Positions 16,868 through 25,794 of a stretch of 64,000 bases of DNA are shown piece after piece. Every line of letters starts with the position of its first letter. Positions within the stretch are counted from its first letter, which is position 1. Below the pieces are notes generated by a model. It was given only the letters and a program-made list of their open reading frames with translations, was not told the DNA's origin and did no database searches. This stretch comes from Bradyrhizobium sp. CCBAU 051011 (lineage in GTDB: Bacteria > Pseudomonadota > Alphaproteobacteria > Rhizobiales > Xanthobacteraceae): NCBI RefSeq assembly GCF_009930815.1, contig NZ_CP022222.1, positions 4,134,501 through 4,198,500 of the forward strand. The letters are read 5' to 3'. Made by a program: the position numbers and the translations under genes.

Positions 16868-17127
16868 TCCGGATTTGCCCGCTTGCGACACGCCGAATCT
16901 GTCAGGAAAGTAGTAACGTCCAGAGAGCCGACCTTTCCCCAAAGGTATTACTGGGTCGCGAACAGAAGTTCGAAGCCCAAATCCACAGCGAGCAAGCAGG
17001 CGCTCGACAGTGAGAGGGTTCGTGAGGGCTTGAAGGATGCCTTGCTTGGGCCAGCTCAGCTCTATGAGGCGCTCAGGAAGAAGGCAGGGCAGGCCGCGAA
17101 CCGAACGAGCCTGTTGCTTAGATGCCG

Positions 17128-17604
17128 CTAACGGCGGCGCAAGGTCTCATAGACCGCAAAATAGATCATGAAGATCAAATAGGCGCCGCCATATAGGAAA
17201 ACTGCGGCGACCAAGATCGGAAACAGAGGTGGAATGATAGCCTGGACGAGAGCCAAGGCGAACAGAATGATAAGTATTGCCCCACTGTTGATGAAGCGGC
17301 CTATATCGGCAGCGACGGCTTTAATGGGTGAATTGTTCCGTACCTTCGGAGAGATCAGGTGGGATTTTCCATCGAGGGCGGTAGCAGTCGGTGGCGGCTT
17401 AGTGGCGTCTGTTTTTCGAGAACGCTTCTCTTGGGCAGCAGTCGTGAATACCACGAAGGGCAGGCTTTCCTCGACTGCTCGCTTTGGGTCTTCACCTTTC
17501 CGTTCAGCTTCGTAAGCAACGTGGCGGATCAGAATCTCCTGGCCGCTGAGTTGATCGGCCGTACCATTCAAGATTGCCCTAAAGCGCGTCTCATCGATCT
17601 TCAC
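17128..17604 (-). CDS. Hypothetical protein with two C-terminal membrane segments
   Basis: I do not recognise a family. The 158-residue product starts at a GTG (17604) with a GGGAG ribosome site seven bases upstream. The first ~100 residues are soluble, with a helical start (ETRFRAILNGTADQLSGQEI) and a Lys/Arg/Thr-rich linker. Two hydrophobic segments follow, SGAILIILFALALVQAIIP and LVAAVFLYGGAYLIFMIYF, then a basic tail RRR. It lies 260 bases upstream of the Sll1717-family ATPase start on the same strand and may form an operon with it. A membrane partner or effector for the ATPase is a possible role. Confidence 0.6.
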   Translation of the reverse strand: MKIDETRFRAILNGTADQLSGQEILIRHVAYEAERKGEDPKRAVEESLPFVVFTTAAQEKRSRKTDATKPPPTATALDGKSHLISPKVRNNSPIKAVAADIGRFINSGAILIILFALALVQAIIPPLFPILVAAVFLYGGAYLIFMIYFAVYETLRRR

Positions 17605-18004
17605 TGCAGTCTCCCAGTCGATACAATTGGCATACTTGCGTCGCGAATGGCCAGCGACCTATACCTTGGTCGCAAGCCCCCTTGCGCCGAAAACTCGGAC
17701 CTCTGCTACGCTTTGACTGAAAATGTATGGCATCCAGCAGTTGTCGAAATTGGACGGAGGAAGACGACCGTAGGCTTCTTGAGCTGCACGAAGCCGGACG
17801 GTCGGCCCTCTCTTGATTGCAGCGGCCCTGAAGCGAACCAAGGCGGCCGTGCATTCCCGTCTGAGCATTCTACGAGCGGACGCCCAGGAGACCCAGGCGC
17901 TGGTGGACCGAATTCCGCAATCAGATCTCGTGAACAGTTGGGTAGGCGGCAGGACATGGTCCAGCACTATGCCTGAGGTTTCGATGCGATGATCCTGGCG
18001 TGTG
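17605..18004. other. Intergenic, no supported gene
   Basis: Open frames exist on both strands (for example 17659-18102 on the minus strand), but none has a plausible ribosome site together with protein-like composition. I see no RNA gene or repeat. Confidence 0.4.
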
Positions 18005-18194
18005 CTAGCTAAGGTCGGCCTTGAAGCCCGAGGGCATGGCGGGGAAGTCCTCTGGATCGTCCGCATCAACCTTGTTGCAGGCCGGGCAGGGCGCGCCAGC
18101 ACCGTCGCAGGCAGGCCCGTTCACCCAGGAACGGCCGATCAAAATGGTTTTCGCAGACCCACCGCGTGTTGTCGCATCTGGGGCAGTACCGCAT
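18005..18194 (-). pseudogene. Small zinc-ribbon-like protein, broken by a 4-bp duplication
   Basis: From an ATG at 18194 the peptide reads MRYCPRCDNTRWVCENHFD and RPFLGER. The sequence then carries CCTG twice in tandem, which shifts the frame. Removing one copy gives ACDGAGAPCPACNKVDADD, ending FKADLS and a stop at 18005. The restored ~60-residue protein has CxxC-type pairs typical of small rhizobial zinc-ribbon proteins of unknown function. The defect is a clean tandem duplication, so it may be a recent mutation or an assembly error. Confidence 0.55.
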
Positions 18195-18215
18195 CACTCC
18201 AACCCCAGGCGCTCC

Positions 18216-18383
18216 TCACGTCTTGGCAGCTTCCTTGCTGATAGCCGAGATCGAATTTCCGGTCTTGCGTACGATGGCGGCCAATTCGACGTTCGATAGC
18301 TTGAGCCGCCGACGCAAAACTTTGACCTGCACCTTGCTGTTCATATCCAGAGAGTTACGAAAATTGGGCCTTCGCTTGATCAT
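18216..18383 (-). CDS. DUF3606-like small protein
   Basis: The 55-residue product (ATG at 18383, GAG about eight bases upstream) contains VLRRRLKLSNVELAAIVRK followed by TGNSISAISKEAAK. This is the DUF3606 pattern of a short helical repeat ending in VGxSxxAVxKEL. DUF3606 proteins are common, small and uncharacterised in Bradyrhizobium. No partner gene is evident nearby. Confidence 0.6.
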   Translation of the reverse strand: MIKRRPNFRNSLDMNSKVQVKVLRRRLKLSNVELAAIVRKTGNSISAISKEAAKT

Positions 18384-18955
18384 GATGCACTCGCGATGAT
18401 GGGCGCGACGCAACCGCCTTGGCTGCTCGCAAAGATTCCGTCTCTGGCAGCCAAACTGACTTAACCGGGTTATTGTTCCTAAGTCGCGTGATGGCGGCGG
18501 CTAACTTTTGTTGTAGCGAGAGGCGGCCATCGGGTGCTTTGGATCAGCGCGGCCCTGATTGGTTCTCCGGGCTGGCAAGGGCTCCAGCTTCGACACCCCG
18601 CAGCTGGGGCTCTTGCGCGTTTGGGGTTGGCGAGGAGCATGGAGCGCTCGGTCCGCGACGGAACCTAAGATTGATCTAAGTGACCTCACAATCTTGAGGG
18701 GCCACTGGCGCAAGTTGTTCTTGCAATCCGCCAAGGTTGTGTTTGACTTGCAATGCTCGCTCCTTCGAACGAGATCGGCGGATCGGGTGGTCCCGGCGCA
18801 GGCCCCGTCCTTCTGCGCCGAGGCCCCATAGGTGGAGCACACCATGACGCCATCCACGCGCAGGGACATGTTCCGGGTAATCGCAATCGGGATCACGTCG
18901 TCGGTGCTGCTGGTCGCCGCGTTTGACCTTCTGCATTAGGCAGGGTGAACCGCTT
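18384..18955. other. Intergenic, one possible membrane peptide
   Basis: No recognised gene. A 31-codon frame on the plus strand at 18844-18939 encodes a short hydrophobic peptide (VIAIGITSSVLLVAAFDLL) with no clear ribosome site. It could be a small membrane peptide or chance. Confidence 0.25.
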
Positions 18956-19369
18956 CTATTTTTGGGAGGCGGTTATGGATTCAAGGACCACGGCGCATGC
19001 CGCTGGAGGACCGCCGAAGCGACGACAAATGGACGAAAGAACCACGACGCCCTGGGTGGGCGTCGCCTTTGTGATTGTTGAACTCAATTCCTCGGCTGTG
19101 TTCTGCCGCGGGCAATATAAGTCGTAGAGCTTGCGGTGCTCATCTGTCATGTACGCAGCGGCACCTGTCACGTCTGCACATTTCGCGTCGGTGGCCACCC
19201 ATGATCCCTTCTGGCATTGCAGTCTTCTGCTGACCACCGATCCAGACGGCCCTCCCGTTGCATACCCAACCTCTGTCTTGAGGCTTGGGCATTCGCAAAT
19301 GGTCGCGCCTTCGGTGTATTTCCGCTGCAATAATCCCGAGCGAGCGGGCCACCTTTGATGTCGAACCAA
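18956..19369 (-). CDS. Hypothetical cysteine-containing protein, low support
   Basis: The frame encodes up to 137 residues. The central part is protein-like, with CECPSLKTEVGYATGG, then RRLQCQKGSWVATDAKCAD and MTDEHRKLYDLYC. The spaced cysteines could be disulfides of a small secreted or phage-type domain. The first residues and the tail look random, no signal peptide is in frame and no ribosome site decides the start. It may be a real gene, a fragment of one or chance. No function is proposed. Confidence 0.3.
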   Translation of the reverse strand: MVRHQRWPARSGLLQRKYTEGATICECPSLKTEVGYATGGPSGSVVSRRLQCQKGSWVATDAKCADVTGAAAYMTDEHRKLYDLYCPRQNTAEELSSTITKATPTQGVVVLSSICRRFGGPPAACAVVLESITASQK

Positions 19370-19532
19370 TCCTCCCAGTCATGCCGTGGCCGACCGGAGC
19401 GCTCGTCAGAGCAACGACGGGGAGAGGTAGATTTTTGCGCGGCGGGTAGATGCGGTCCATGCAGAGCCGAAGCGCTACCACGTCACTGGCGACCGCGCGA
19501 TGTGATGCGTTGAATGGCGATAGAGCTTTTGA

Positions 19533-19790
19533 TCAGGCTGGGCGGATCAGGTGCGCGAGCATGGCGGTGCAAGCGATCTCAGCCTCGACAAGCGTCTGAA
19601 AGGGGGAGCCGCCGACCTTTATGGCGCATCGGCTTTGGTGGATCGGGCGCCAAGATGCCAAGTAACCATGGCGTCCGCGGAGGCCGGGACCGCTGCAAGT
19701 TTCAAAGCTAATCACGAAGGAGAAGCCGTTGCTTGTCGCACTCCATATATGCAGGTCCTCGACGAGACCGCTGACGCGGTTGAATTGCAT
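19533..19790 (-). CDS. Conserved-type small hypothetical protein
   Basis: The 85-residue product starts MQFNRVSGLVEDLHIWSAT and contains GYLASWRPIHQSRCAIKV and GGSPFQTLVEAEIACTAML. The pattern WRP followed by I-x-V-x-GSPF-x-T and an amphipathic A-E-x-A-C helix is that of a short soluble family seen often in Bradyrhizobium, without known function. I chose the ATG at 19790 over a GTG at 19829. It has no operon partner. Confidence 0.5.
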   Translation of the reverse strand: MQFNRVSGLVEDLHIWSATSNGFSFVISFETCSGPGLRGRHGYLASWRPIHQSRCAIKVGGSPFQTLVEAEIACTAMLAHLIRPA

Positions 19791-20695
19791 GACAATTCCA
19801 CACGAGCCCCCATCAGGAGGAAACAGCACTTCGCTGATTCGGAAAATGCAGTTGTTCTGACCTAACCTTGTTTGCCCAGAGTGGCCACAGCGCAGGCTCG
19901 TCGTCTAATTTCTTTGAACGACTACTGCCAAACAACTGTCCATCACCGACTTGATAACATGCGCCATCGAGATAAGAGCCGTCGTCCGCACGGATTTTGC
20001 GTCCAAACGAAAAGGACCACCGGAACGACCGATGGTCCTGAAAGCCTTGCGGCTTTCGTATCGCATTTCGTTGCCAGTTAGCTGCGGACAGACTGGCGGC
20101 AGCCGCAGGGTTGACCCTCGCTTTGCACTGGCCGTTTGGACTCTGACCTTTGGACCCTTTGCCGTTGAGACGTCGGTCCCGTCGGACGCCTGTCACCCTT
20201 GGCTTTGGTCGTTATCGGCACTCGTCACTGTTGGCGCGGGATGGTGCGAGAAACCACGCAATCAACCGAACAATCCAACGCTCGACGAAAGCGCCGGTTC
20301 CCGCAGGGAGAGAGCAACGGACCCAAAATCCGATGACCGCCCGACGCGTGCGGAGCAGTTCACCCGCACCGAATTGATCCGCATCGCTGTGCTAAGGCAC
20401 GTCTGGCACAGACTGTATAGTCTAATACCGTAGGATGCCTGCCAGTTTTTGAGACATCCAGCGCTGTCCAAAGCATGCTTTCGCCATTGTAGCCGACTTT
20501 CCCACGCAATTGACCTGTGAGCCAGCAGGGCCACGGGATTGAATCGCGTCAGGTACCGGTACCGGTTACCGCCGGATCAGGGTGAGATTAACGTCCGCCC
20601 ATGAGGACACGCTTGGCCGGGACGGCGTGGAGACGTCCGCTCTTTGAGGGTACAACGGACGTGCCACGCAAACAGGAACACTTCTGAGTTTGACC
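19791..20695. other. Intergenic, no supported gene
   Basis: About 900 bases with frames on both strands (19813-20196 minus, 19951-20433 plus, 20262-20534 minus), none protein-like enough to call. A short GGTACC/GGTTACC-type palindromic patch lies near 20551. The stretch is probably decayed accessory DNA next to the IS element. Confidence 0.4.
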
Positions 20696-22134
20696 CTGGC
20701 TGTGTGAAAACGCTGTGCCGCTGTTATGATTCTCCCGTGATTCTAGGGGGAATTGATGAAGCGCTTCGTTGCGGGGGCGGATCGTGGCGCCGGCGGCGAC
20801 GGGTCGGCCGTCGTACCATCCCTCGGTTCTGCTGAAGCTGTACATCTATGGCTATCTGAACCGAGTGCAATCGAGCCGGCGGCTGGAGCGCGAGGCCGGG
20901 CGCAATGTCGAGGTCATGTGGCTGTTGGGTCGGCTCGCTCCTGATCACAAGACGATCGCGGACTTCCGCAAAGACAATGGCCTGGCGCTGCGCAAGGTAT
21001 GTGCGCTTTGTCGAACTCTGCCGCGAGATGGGACTCCTTGCGACGGCGAGCGTCGCCATCGATGGCAGTAAGTTCAAGGCCGTGAACAACCGGGACAAGA
21101 ACTTCACACGGGCGAAAGTGGAGCGGCGGCGCGCCCAGCTGGAGGAGAGCGTCGCGCGCTATTTGAGCCAACTTGATACCGCCGATCGACAGGAACCGAC
21201 GGAGGCGCTGGCGGAGAAAGTAACAAGGCTCACCGAGAAACTGACGAAGCTGAAGGCGGAAATGGGCAAGCTTGCCGTCTACGAGAAGCAGATGCTCGCG
21301 TCGCCCGACCAGCAAATCTCCCTGACCGATCCCGACAGCCGATCGATGGCGACGAGCGGCCGTGGTTCCGGCGTTGTCGGCTATAATGTGCAGGTCGCCG
21401 TGGATACCGAGCACCATCTGATTGTGGTGCACGAGGTAACGAACAGCGGCTCTGATCGGGCGCAACTTGCCAATATGGCCAAGCAGGCGAAGGCTGTTCT
21501 TAAGACCGAGACGCTCGAGGCCGTGGCCGATCGCGGCTACTTCAGCAGCCCGGAGATCCTCGCGTGCCACGAGGCCGGCATCACGGTAACTCTGCCCAAG
21601 CCGCAGACGTCGGGTGCCAAATCGGAGGGACGCTTCGGCAAGCAGGGCTTTGTCTATTTGCCAGAGGAGGACGCCTATCGCTGTCCAGCTGGGGAGCAAC
21701 TGCCATATCGCTTTACGAGCGAGGAAGACGGCAAGCGGCTACGGCGCTACTGGACCACAGCCTGTCAAGATTGTTCGCTTAAATCGCAGTGCACGACAGG
21801 ACCAGAGCGGCGGATTCCACGATGGGAGCATGAGCATCTGCTCGAGGCCGTGCAGCAGCGCCTTGATGCAAATCCACAAGCCATGCGCCGGCGTCGCGAG
21901 ACGGTCGAGCATCCGTTCGGCACGATGAAGGCCCGCATGGGAGCGACACACTTCCTCACCAAAACGCTTCCAAAAGTAGCAGCCGAGATGGCGCTCTCGG
22001 TGCTGGCCTATAATCTGACACGGGTCATGAACATCGTCGGGACCAAGCCGCTGATCGCTGCGATCGTGGCCTGAAACACACCCGTTCCGGCCCTCTGGAT
22101 AGCTTATCTCTGAAGACCGTTTTTACACGGCCAA
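20696..22134 (+). mobile_element. Decayed IS1182-type insertion sequence
   Basis: The ends carry imperfect inverted repeats of about 21 bases: CTGGCTGTGTGAAAACGCTG starting at 20696, and its partner AGACCGTTTTTACACGGCCA starting at 22114. They match at 16 of 21 positions when one is reversed and complemented. Between them lies a single transposase gene with lesions. No clear target-site duplication was found by eye. Confidence 0.7.
20756..22074 (+). pseudogene. IS1182-family transposase, internally deleted and frameshifted
   Basis: The start MKRFV matches IS1182-type transposases, but the next ~45 residues of the family are missing. The sequence jumps, in another frame, to APAATGRPSYHPSVLLKLY and IYGYLNRVQSSRRLERE. 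Near 21000 a further shift moves the frame to FVELCREMGLLATASVAIDG and SKFKAVNNRDKNF, which then stays open to 22074. The DDE-type core includes the AIDGSKFKAVN aspartate, EAVADRGYFSSPEI and EHPFGTMKARMGATHFLTK. With two lesions the element cannot make active transposase by itself. Confidence 0.85.
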
Positions 22135-22316
22135 GACCCGTTGCAGACATTGCAGCGGCCTTGGCCGATGTCGGATACGACCCAAAGCGGCAAGGGAAAT
22201 GAAGAGAGGGGCACTGGCTTGGCGCCTCAATACCCCTCATGCTTCTCTTCCGCGCTATCTTGTCACTCCTCGCCCGGTCCGGTCTGCGATAGCCTTTGGG
22301 GCGGCGAGGGCACCTA

Positions 22317-22480
22317 ATGAAGCGACGTGAATTCGTGGGTCTCCTGGGTGGCGTGGCGGTATGGCCGTTGGGGGCGCGCGCCCAACCGCCTTCACCTCAG
22401 TCGGGAACGCGACCAGCGGCCGGCGCCTCTCGTGGCAATCGGCCCTTCCCAAAACATGAGGCTGCCAAAGAAGGAGGATG
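22317..22480 (+). pseudogene. Signal-peptide fragment of an ABC substrate-binding protein
   Basis: MKRREFVGLLGGVAVWPLGA followed by RAQ is the twin-arginine-like leader of the ABC binding proteins (TIGR/DUF534-like group) that are abundant in Bradyrhizobium. After the leader the translation is unrelated and compositionally odd, so only the N-terminal ~25 codons survive. A matching C-terminal fragment lies at 23401-23481 in the same orientation. Confidence 0.65.
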
Positions 22481-22579
22481 GGGTTGGCCCTCAGTCACAG
22501 TCACAGTGAGATGCCATAGAGGCATCCACGGAGCGTGCGAACGCGATGGCGAAAATGAGTTGATGCCGCGTCCGCCTGC

Positions 22580-22828
22580 TCAGGGCTGCTTTTCAACCAG
22601 GGCGATCGCTAGTTCTACGCGTCCGAGCTTGTTCTCCTCACCGCCACCCATCCCTTCAGACTCGGCAACCGACAGGCTGCGTGCAGTCTGTTCCCACTGC
22701 CGCAGCAGTGCAAGCTTCATCTCCCGCGACAGCTGGGGATGTGCGACAATATCATTAGGTTCCGAAAAAATTGCTGTGGGATCGCGAAGAGCTGTTGCGA
22801 AATCGATTGTGGATGATGCTTGGCCCAT
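22580..22828 (-). CDS. Small conserved-type hypothetical protein
   Basis: The 82-residue product has a strong ribosome site (GGGAGGA about eight bases before the ATG at 22828). It reads DPTAIFSEPNDIVAHPQLSR, EMKLALLRQWEQTARSLSVA and ESEGMGGGE, then an amphipathic helix. This pattern (P-x-x-V/I-F, LS-x-x-x-K-x-x-L-x-x-W, EGM-x-GG) is a common short rhizobial family of unknown function. It lies inside the interval between the two ends of the disrupted ABC binding-protein gene. Confidence 0.75.
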   Translation of the reverse strand: MGQASSTIDFATALRDPTAIFSEPNDIVAHPQLSREMKLALLRQWEQTARSLSVAESEGMGGGEENKLGRVELAIALVEKQP

Positions 22829-23041
22829 ACATCAGTCCTCCCTTGAAGGGTCCCAGCGGATGCGGCCACTGTTGCTAATCGAAGACTATGCCATGGGTGG
22901 TTTGACGTCTAGGGCTGCACTGTTACGGGCAAGACGTTTAGCGTCAGTCAGCCCATCGAGGTCGTTGTGTTGAACTGATGGGTGACCCAGACAAAGAACA
23001 CGCCGTCACCTTGCGTCATCCTCAAACCAAAGGAGATCGAC

Positions 23042-23176
23042 ATGGCCAAGGGCCAACAAAGGAGCAATCGGGAGGCCAAGAAACCCAGAAAGAAGAAGAT
23101 CAAAGTCATTGCCGCAGCACCAAGCCAAAAGGGTGCGGGATGGCAACCGACCTTCGCTGAGGGCAAAAGGAAATAG
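23042..23176 (+). CDS. Small basic hypothetical protein
   Basis: A 44-residue, Lys/Arg-rich peptide, MAKGQQRSNREAKKPRKKKI and so on, ending FAEGKRK. GGAG lies seven bases before the ATG at 23042. Similar tiny basic proteins starting MAKGQxRxNREAKKPK are common in Bradyrhizobium and related genera. The charge suggests nucleic-acid or ribosome association, but no function is established. Confidence 0.65.
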   Translation: MAKGQQRSNREAKKPRKKKIKVIAAAPSQKGAGWQPTFAEGKRK

Positions 23177-23400
23177 AAATGGCTAGCGTCATCTGACGCG
23201 TTGTCGGGGGATTCAAAAGATCCGCGTCCGTCCGGCGGCTGCATGTGCTGAGTGCTGCACGACAGCTATTGCCAAAGATTGGCTGGTAAACGTCATAGAC
23301 GCACCGGCGCAGATCGATGTCGTCGCGCGTTCAAAGCTCGGTGGGTAAGCCGTCGCGTAAAACGATCGGACAGTTACAAGCGTCGGGCGGTTGACCTGAT

Positions 23401-23481
23401 CTCAATCTCAAGACGGCTAAGGCGCTTGGCCTTGAGATTCCGCACACCTTTCTTGCCCGCGCCGACGGGGTGATCGAATAG
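23401..23481 (+). pseudogene. C-terminal fragment of an ABC substrate-binding protein
   Basis: LNLKTAKALGLEIPHTFLAR followed by ADGVIE and a stop is the typical C-terminus of DUF534-type ABC binding proteins. The upstream part is not recognisable. With the leader at 22317 it appears to be the other end of one gene that was interrupted and eroded. Confidence 0.7.
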
Positions 23482-23679
23482 GTCACCTTGTTGCGGTGCA
23501 TGAGTCTGCTTCTGGCACTTTTCGGAAGTGGTGGTCCCGAAGCGTGATGTCCGCAGTTAGGGGAAGACCGGAAGTAGTCGGCCGACGACCAAGATGACGC
23601 GATTGACCCGTTGGGGACTCCAGAGATCGGAAGTTTCAGCTTTGCGCCGAGAGGGGCGGCATGAGACCGTGGATCGGAG

Positions 23680-25794
23680 CTACCCGGTCAGCACATCTTC
23701 AATTCGGATCGGCAGGGTGCGCACGCGTTTGCCGGTCGCGTGAAAGACGGCGTTGGCGATGGCTGGAGCCATGCCGACGAGCGCGATCTCGCCGAGGCCT
23801 TTGACGCCAAGCGCGTTGACGTGTGGATCCAGCTCCTCGACGAAGTGCGCTTCGAGTTGGGGAACGTCGAGATTCACGGGCAGGAGGTAATCGGCCATGT
23901 GGGCATTGACCGGGCGTCCGTCGCGCGGATCGAGGACAGTGCGCTCCATGAGCGCCATACCCATACCGCCGATCATGCCGCCAATGCATTGGCTCCTCGC
24001 AAGTCGCGGATTAACGACGCGGCCGATGCCATAGGCGCCTACTGCACGGCGCAGCCGGATCGTCCCGACGTCCGGATCGACAGCCACCTCCGCAAATACG
24101 GCTCCAAAGGAGTGCATGGAAAATCGGGCCGCAACATCGGGATCGCGCTGAGCCGAAGCCGTAGCCTCGATGGGTCGGCCATCCTGAGGGCCTTTTGCGG
24201 CTTCTTCCTGCACGGCCATGCAGGCGGCACGGACCGCAGAGCCGACCGAGGCCATCGTCCAGGAGCCACCATGGGATGGAGCGGGCGGATAGTCAGAGCG
24301 GCCCAGGCTGAAGCGCACCCGTTCAATAGGCAGTCCTAGCGTCTCGGCGGCAACTTGCGTCATGGACGTGTAGGTGCCAGGGCCCATGTCGCTTGCCGCC
24401 ACTTCAACTTCGGCCGTGCCGTCCGCGAGCAGCCGCGCCCGCGCACTCGCCGGCGCGTGGAAGGCCGGATAGCTCGCCGATGCGACACCCATGCCGACCA
24501 GCAGCCGGCCATCGCGCATCGAACGCGGCTCGGGTAACCGCCGCGACCAGCCGAAACGTTCGGCGGCGAGGTCATGGCATTTCATGAGGGATCGGCTGGA
24601 GAAGGGCTTGTTCTCGCCCTCATCGATCGCCGGCTCGTTGCGGCGCCGCAGATCTATGGAATCGATCCCGAGCTTGTACGACAATTCATCGACGGCACAT
24701 TCGAGCGCAAAGACACCGCTGGCCTCGCCAGGACCACGCATATGGTTCGGGGTGCCGATATCGAGTGGCAGCAGCCGGTAGCGGGTCCGCACGTTCGGCG
24801 TGGAGTACAGGAAGGTCGTCACTGACGTCAGAGCCTCCATGAACTCTTCATAGCGGCTCGTCTCTCCGGTGCCTTCGTGAACAATGCTGGTGAGCTTGCC
24901 GTCCGCCGTGGCGCCGAGCGCCATCCGCTGCAAGGTGCGGGGGCGATGGCCCGTCATGAAGAACATCTGCTTGCGCGTGAGCACGAGCTTGACGGGACGC
25001 CCCACTTGCCGCGCCGCCATGGCCGCAAGCGTCACGTGTGGCCACGTCCTCAGCGTCGTACCGAAGGCGCCACCGATAAACGGACAGATCACCTGTACGT
25101 TCTCGGACGGCAGGCCGAAGACGGCCGCGACCTCGGCCTGTTCGTTGACGACGAACTGGCTCTTGCTCCACAGCGTCAGCCGATTGCCATTCCAGGCCGC
25201 GACGGTGGCATGCGGCTCCATTGGACTGTGGTTCTCGCGCGCGATTTCGTAGATCTCGTCGACCCTCACCGGCGCATCCGCGAGAGCGCTGTTGGCATTG
25301 CCGCGCGCGGTGTCGGCTGGCAGCCTCGCATCCGGCTGCTTCCCGGCTTCCGGGACGACAGGCCGGGCTTTTGCGTCGGCAGGATCAATGATCGGCCGCT
25401 CGGCCGTGTAGGAGATACGTAGCGCGGCAGCCGCGCGCTCCGCCTGCTCGAGCGTATCGGCGACGACGATCGCTACCGGTTGCCCATAGAAACGCACGTG
25501 GTCCTCCTGCAACACATGCAGCCGCTCGCCCGTGGCCGGATCGATGTAGCTCTTGTGGGGTGCATACGGCAGGCGTGGCGCATTGCGATGCGTGATGACT
25601 GCAATGACGCCTGGCATCTTCTCAACCGGCGCGGCGTCGATGCCGGTCACGCGGCCGAGACCGACCGTGGCACCGGCGACCACCGCGTAGGCCTGGCTGG
25701 GCTGGTTGAAGTCAGCGGCATAGCGCGCGACGCCGGTGACCTTGGCGCGACCATCCACGCGCGGCAGCGGCTTCCCGATCACGTTCGTCGTCAT
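23680..25794 (-). CDS. paoC: Molybdopterin-binding subunit of aldehyde oxidoreductase (PaoC/XdhA type)
   Basis: This is the large catalytic subunit of a periplasmic xanthine-dehydrogenase-family enzyme that oxidises aldehydes with water. The 704-residue product starts at an ATG overlapping the stop of the FAD subunit gene. The first ~130 residues form the a/b hammerhead domain (GRAKVTGVARYAADF). The Mo-cofactor domains follow, with CPFIGGAFGT and the C-terminal GLGEIALVGMAPAIANAVF, whose Glu is the catalytic base of the family. Its own Tat signal is absent. In PaoABC only the 2Fe-2S subunit carries one and the complex is exported folded. No dedicated cofactor chaperone gene (PaoD) is next to it. 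Confidence 0.9.
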   Translation of the reverse strand: MTTNVIGKPLPRVDGRAKVTGVARYAADFNQPSQAYAVVAGATVGLGRVTGIDAAPVEKMPGVIAVITHRNAPRLPYAPHKSYIDPATGERLHVLQEDHVRFYGQPVAIVVADTLEQAERAAAALRISYTAERPIIDPADAKARPVVPEAGKQPDARLPADTARGNANSALADAPVRVDEIYEIARENHSPMEPHATVAAWNGNRLTLWSKSQFVVNEQAEVAAVFGLPSENVQVICPFIGGAFGTTLRTWPHVTLAAMAARQVGRPVKLVLTRKQMFFMTGHRPRTLQRMALGATADGKLTSIVHEGTGETSRYEEFMEALTSVTTFLYSTPNVRTRYRLLPLDIGTPNHMRGPGEASGVFALECAVDELSYKLGIDSIDLRRRNEPAIDEGENKPFSSRSLMKCHDLAAERFGWSRRLPEPRSMRDGRLLVGMGVASASYPAFHAPASARARLLADGTAEVEVAASDMGPGTYTSMTQVAAETLGLPIERVRFSLGRSDYPPAPSHGGSWTMASVGSAVRAACMAVQEEAAKGPQDGRPIEATASAQRDPDVAARFSMHSFGAVFAEVAVDPDVGTIRLRRAVGAYGIGRVVNPRLARSQCIGGMIGGMGMALMERTVLDPRDGRPVNAHMADYLLPVNLDVPQLEAHFVEELDPHVNALGVKGLGEIALVGMAPAIANAVFHATGKRVRTLPIRIEDVLTG

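Noticed and set aside
17659..18102. 147-codon minus-strand frame
   Set aside because: No ribosome site or recognisable domain; the start part overlaps a clear zinc-ribbon remnant in another frame.
19951..20433. 160-codon plus-strand frame
   Set aside because: Composition is not convincing, there is no ribosome site and no motif is seen.
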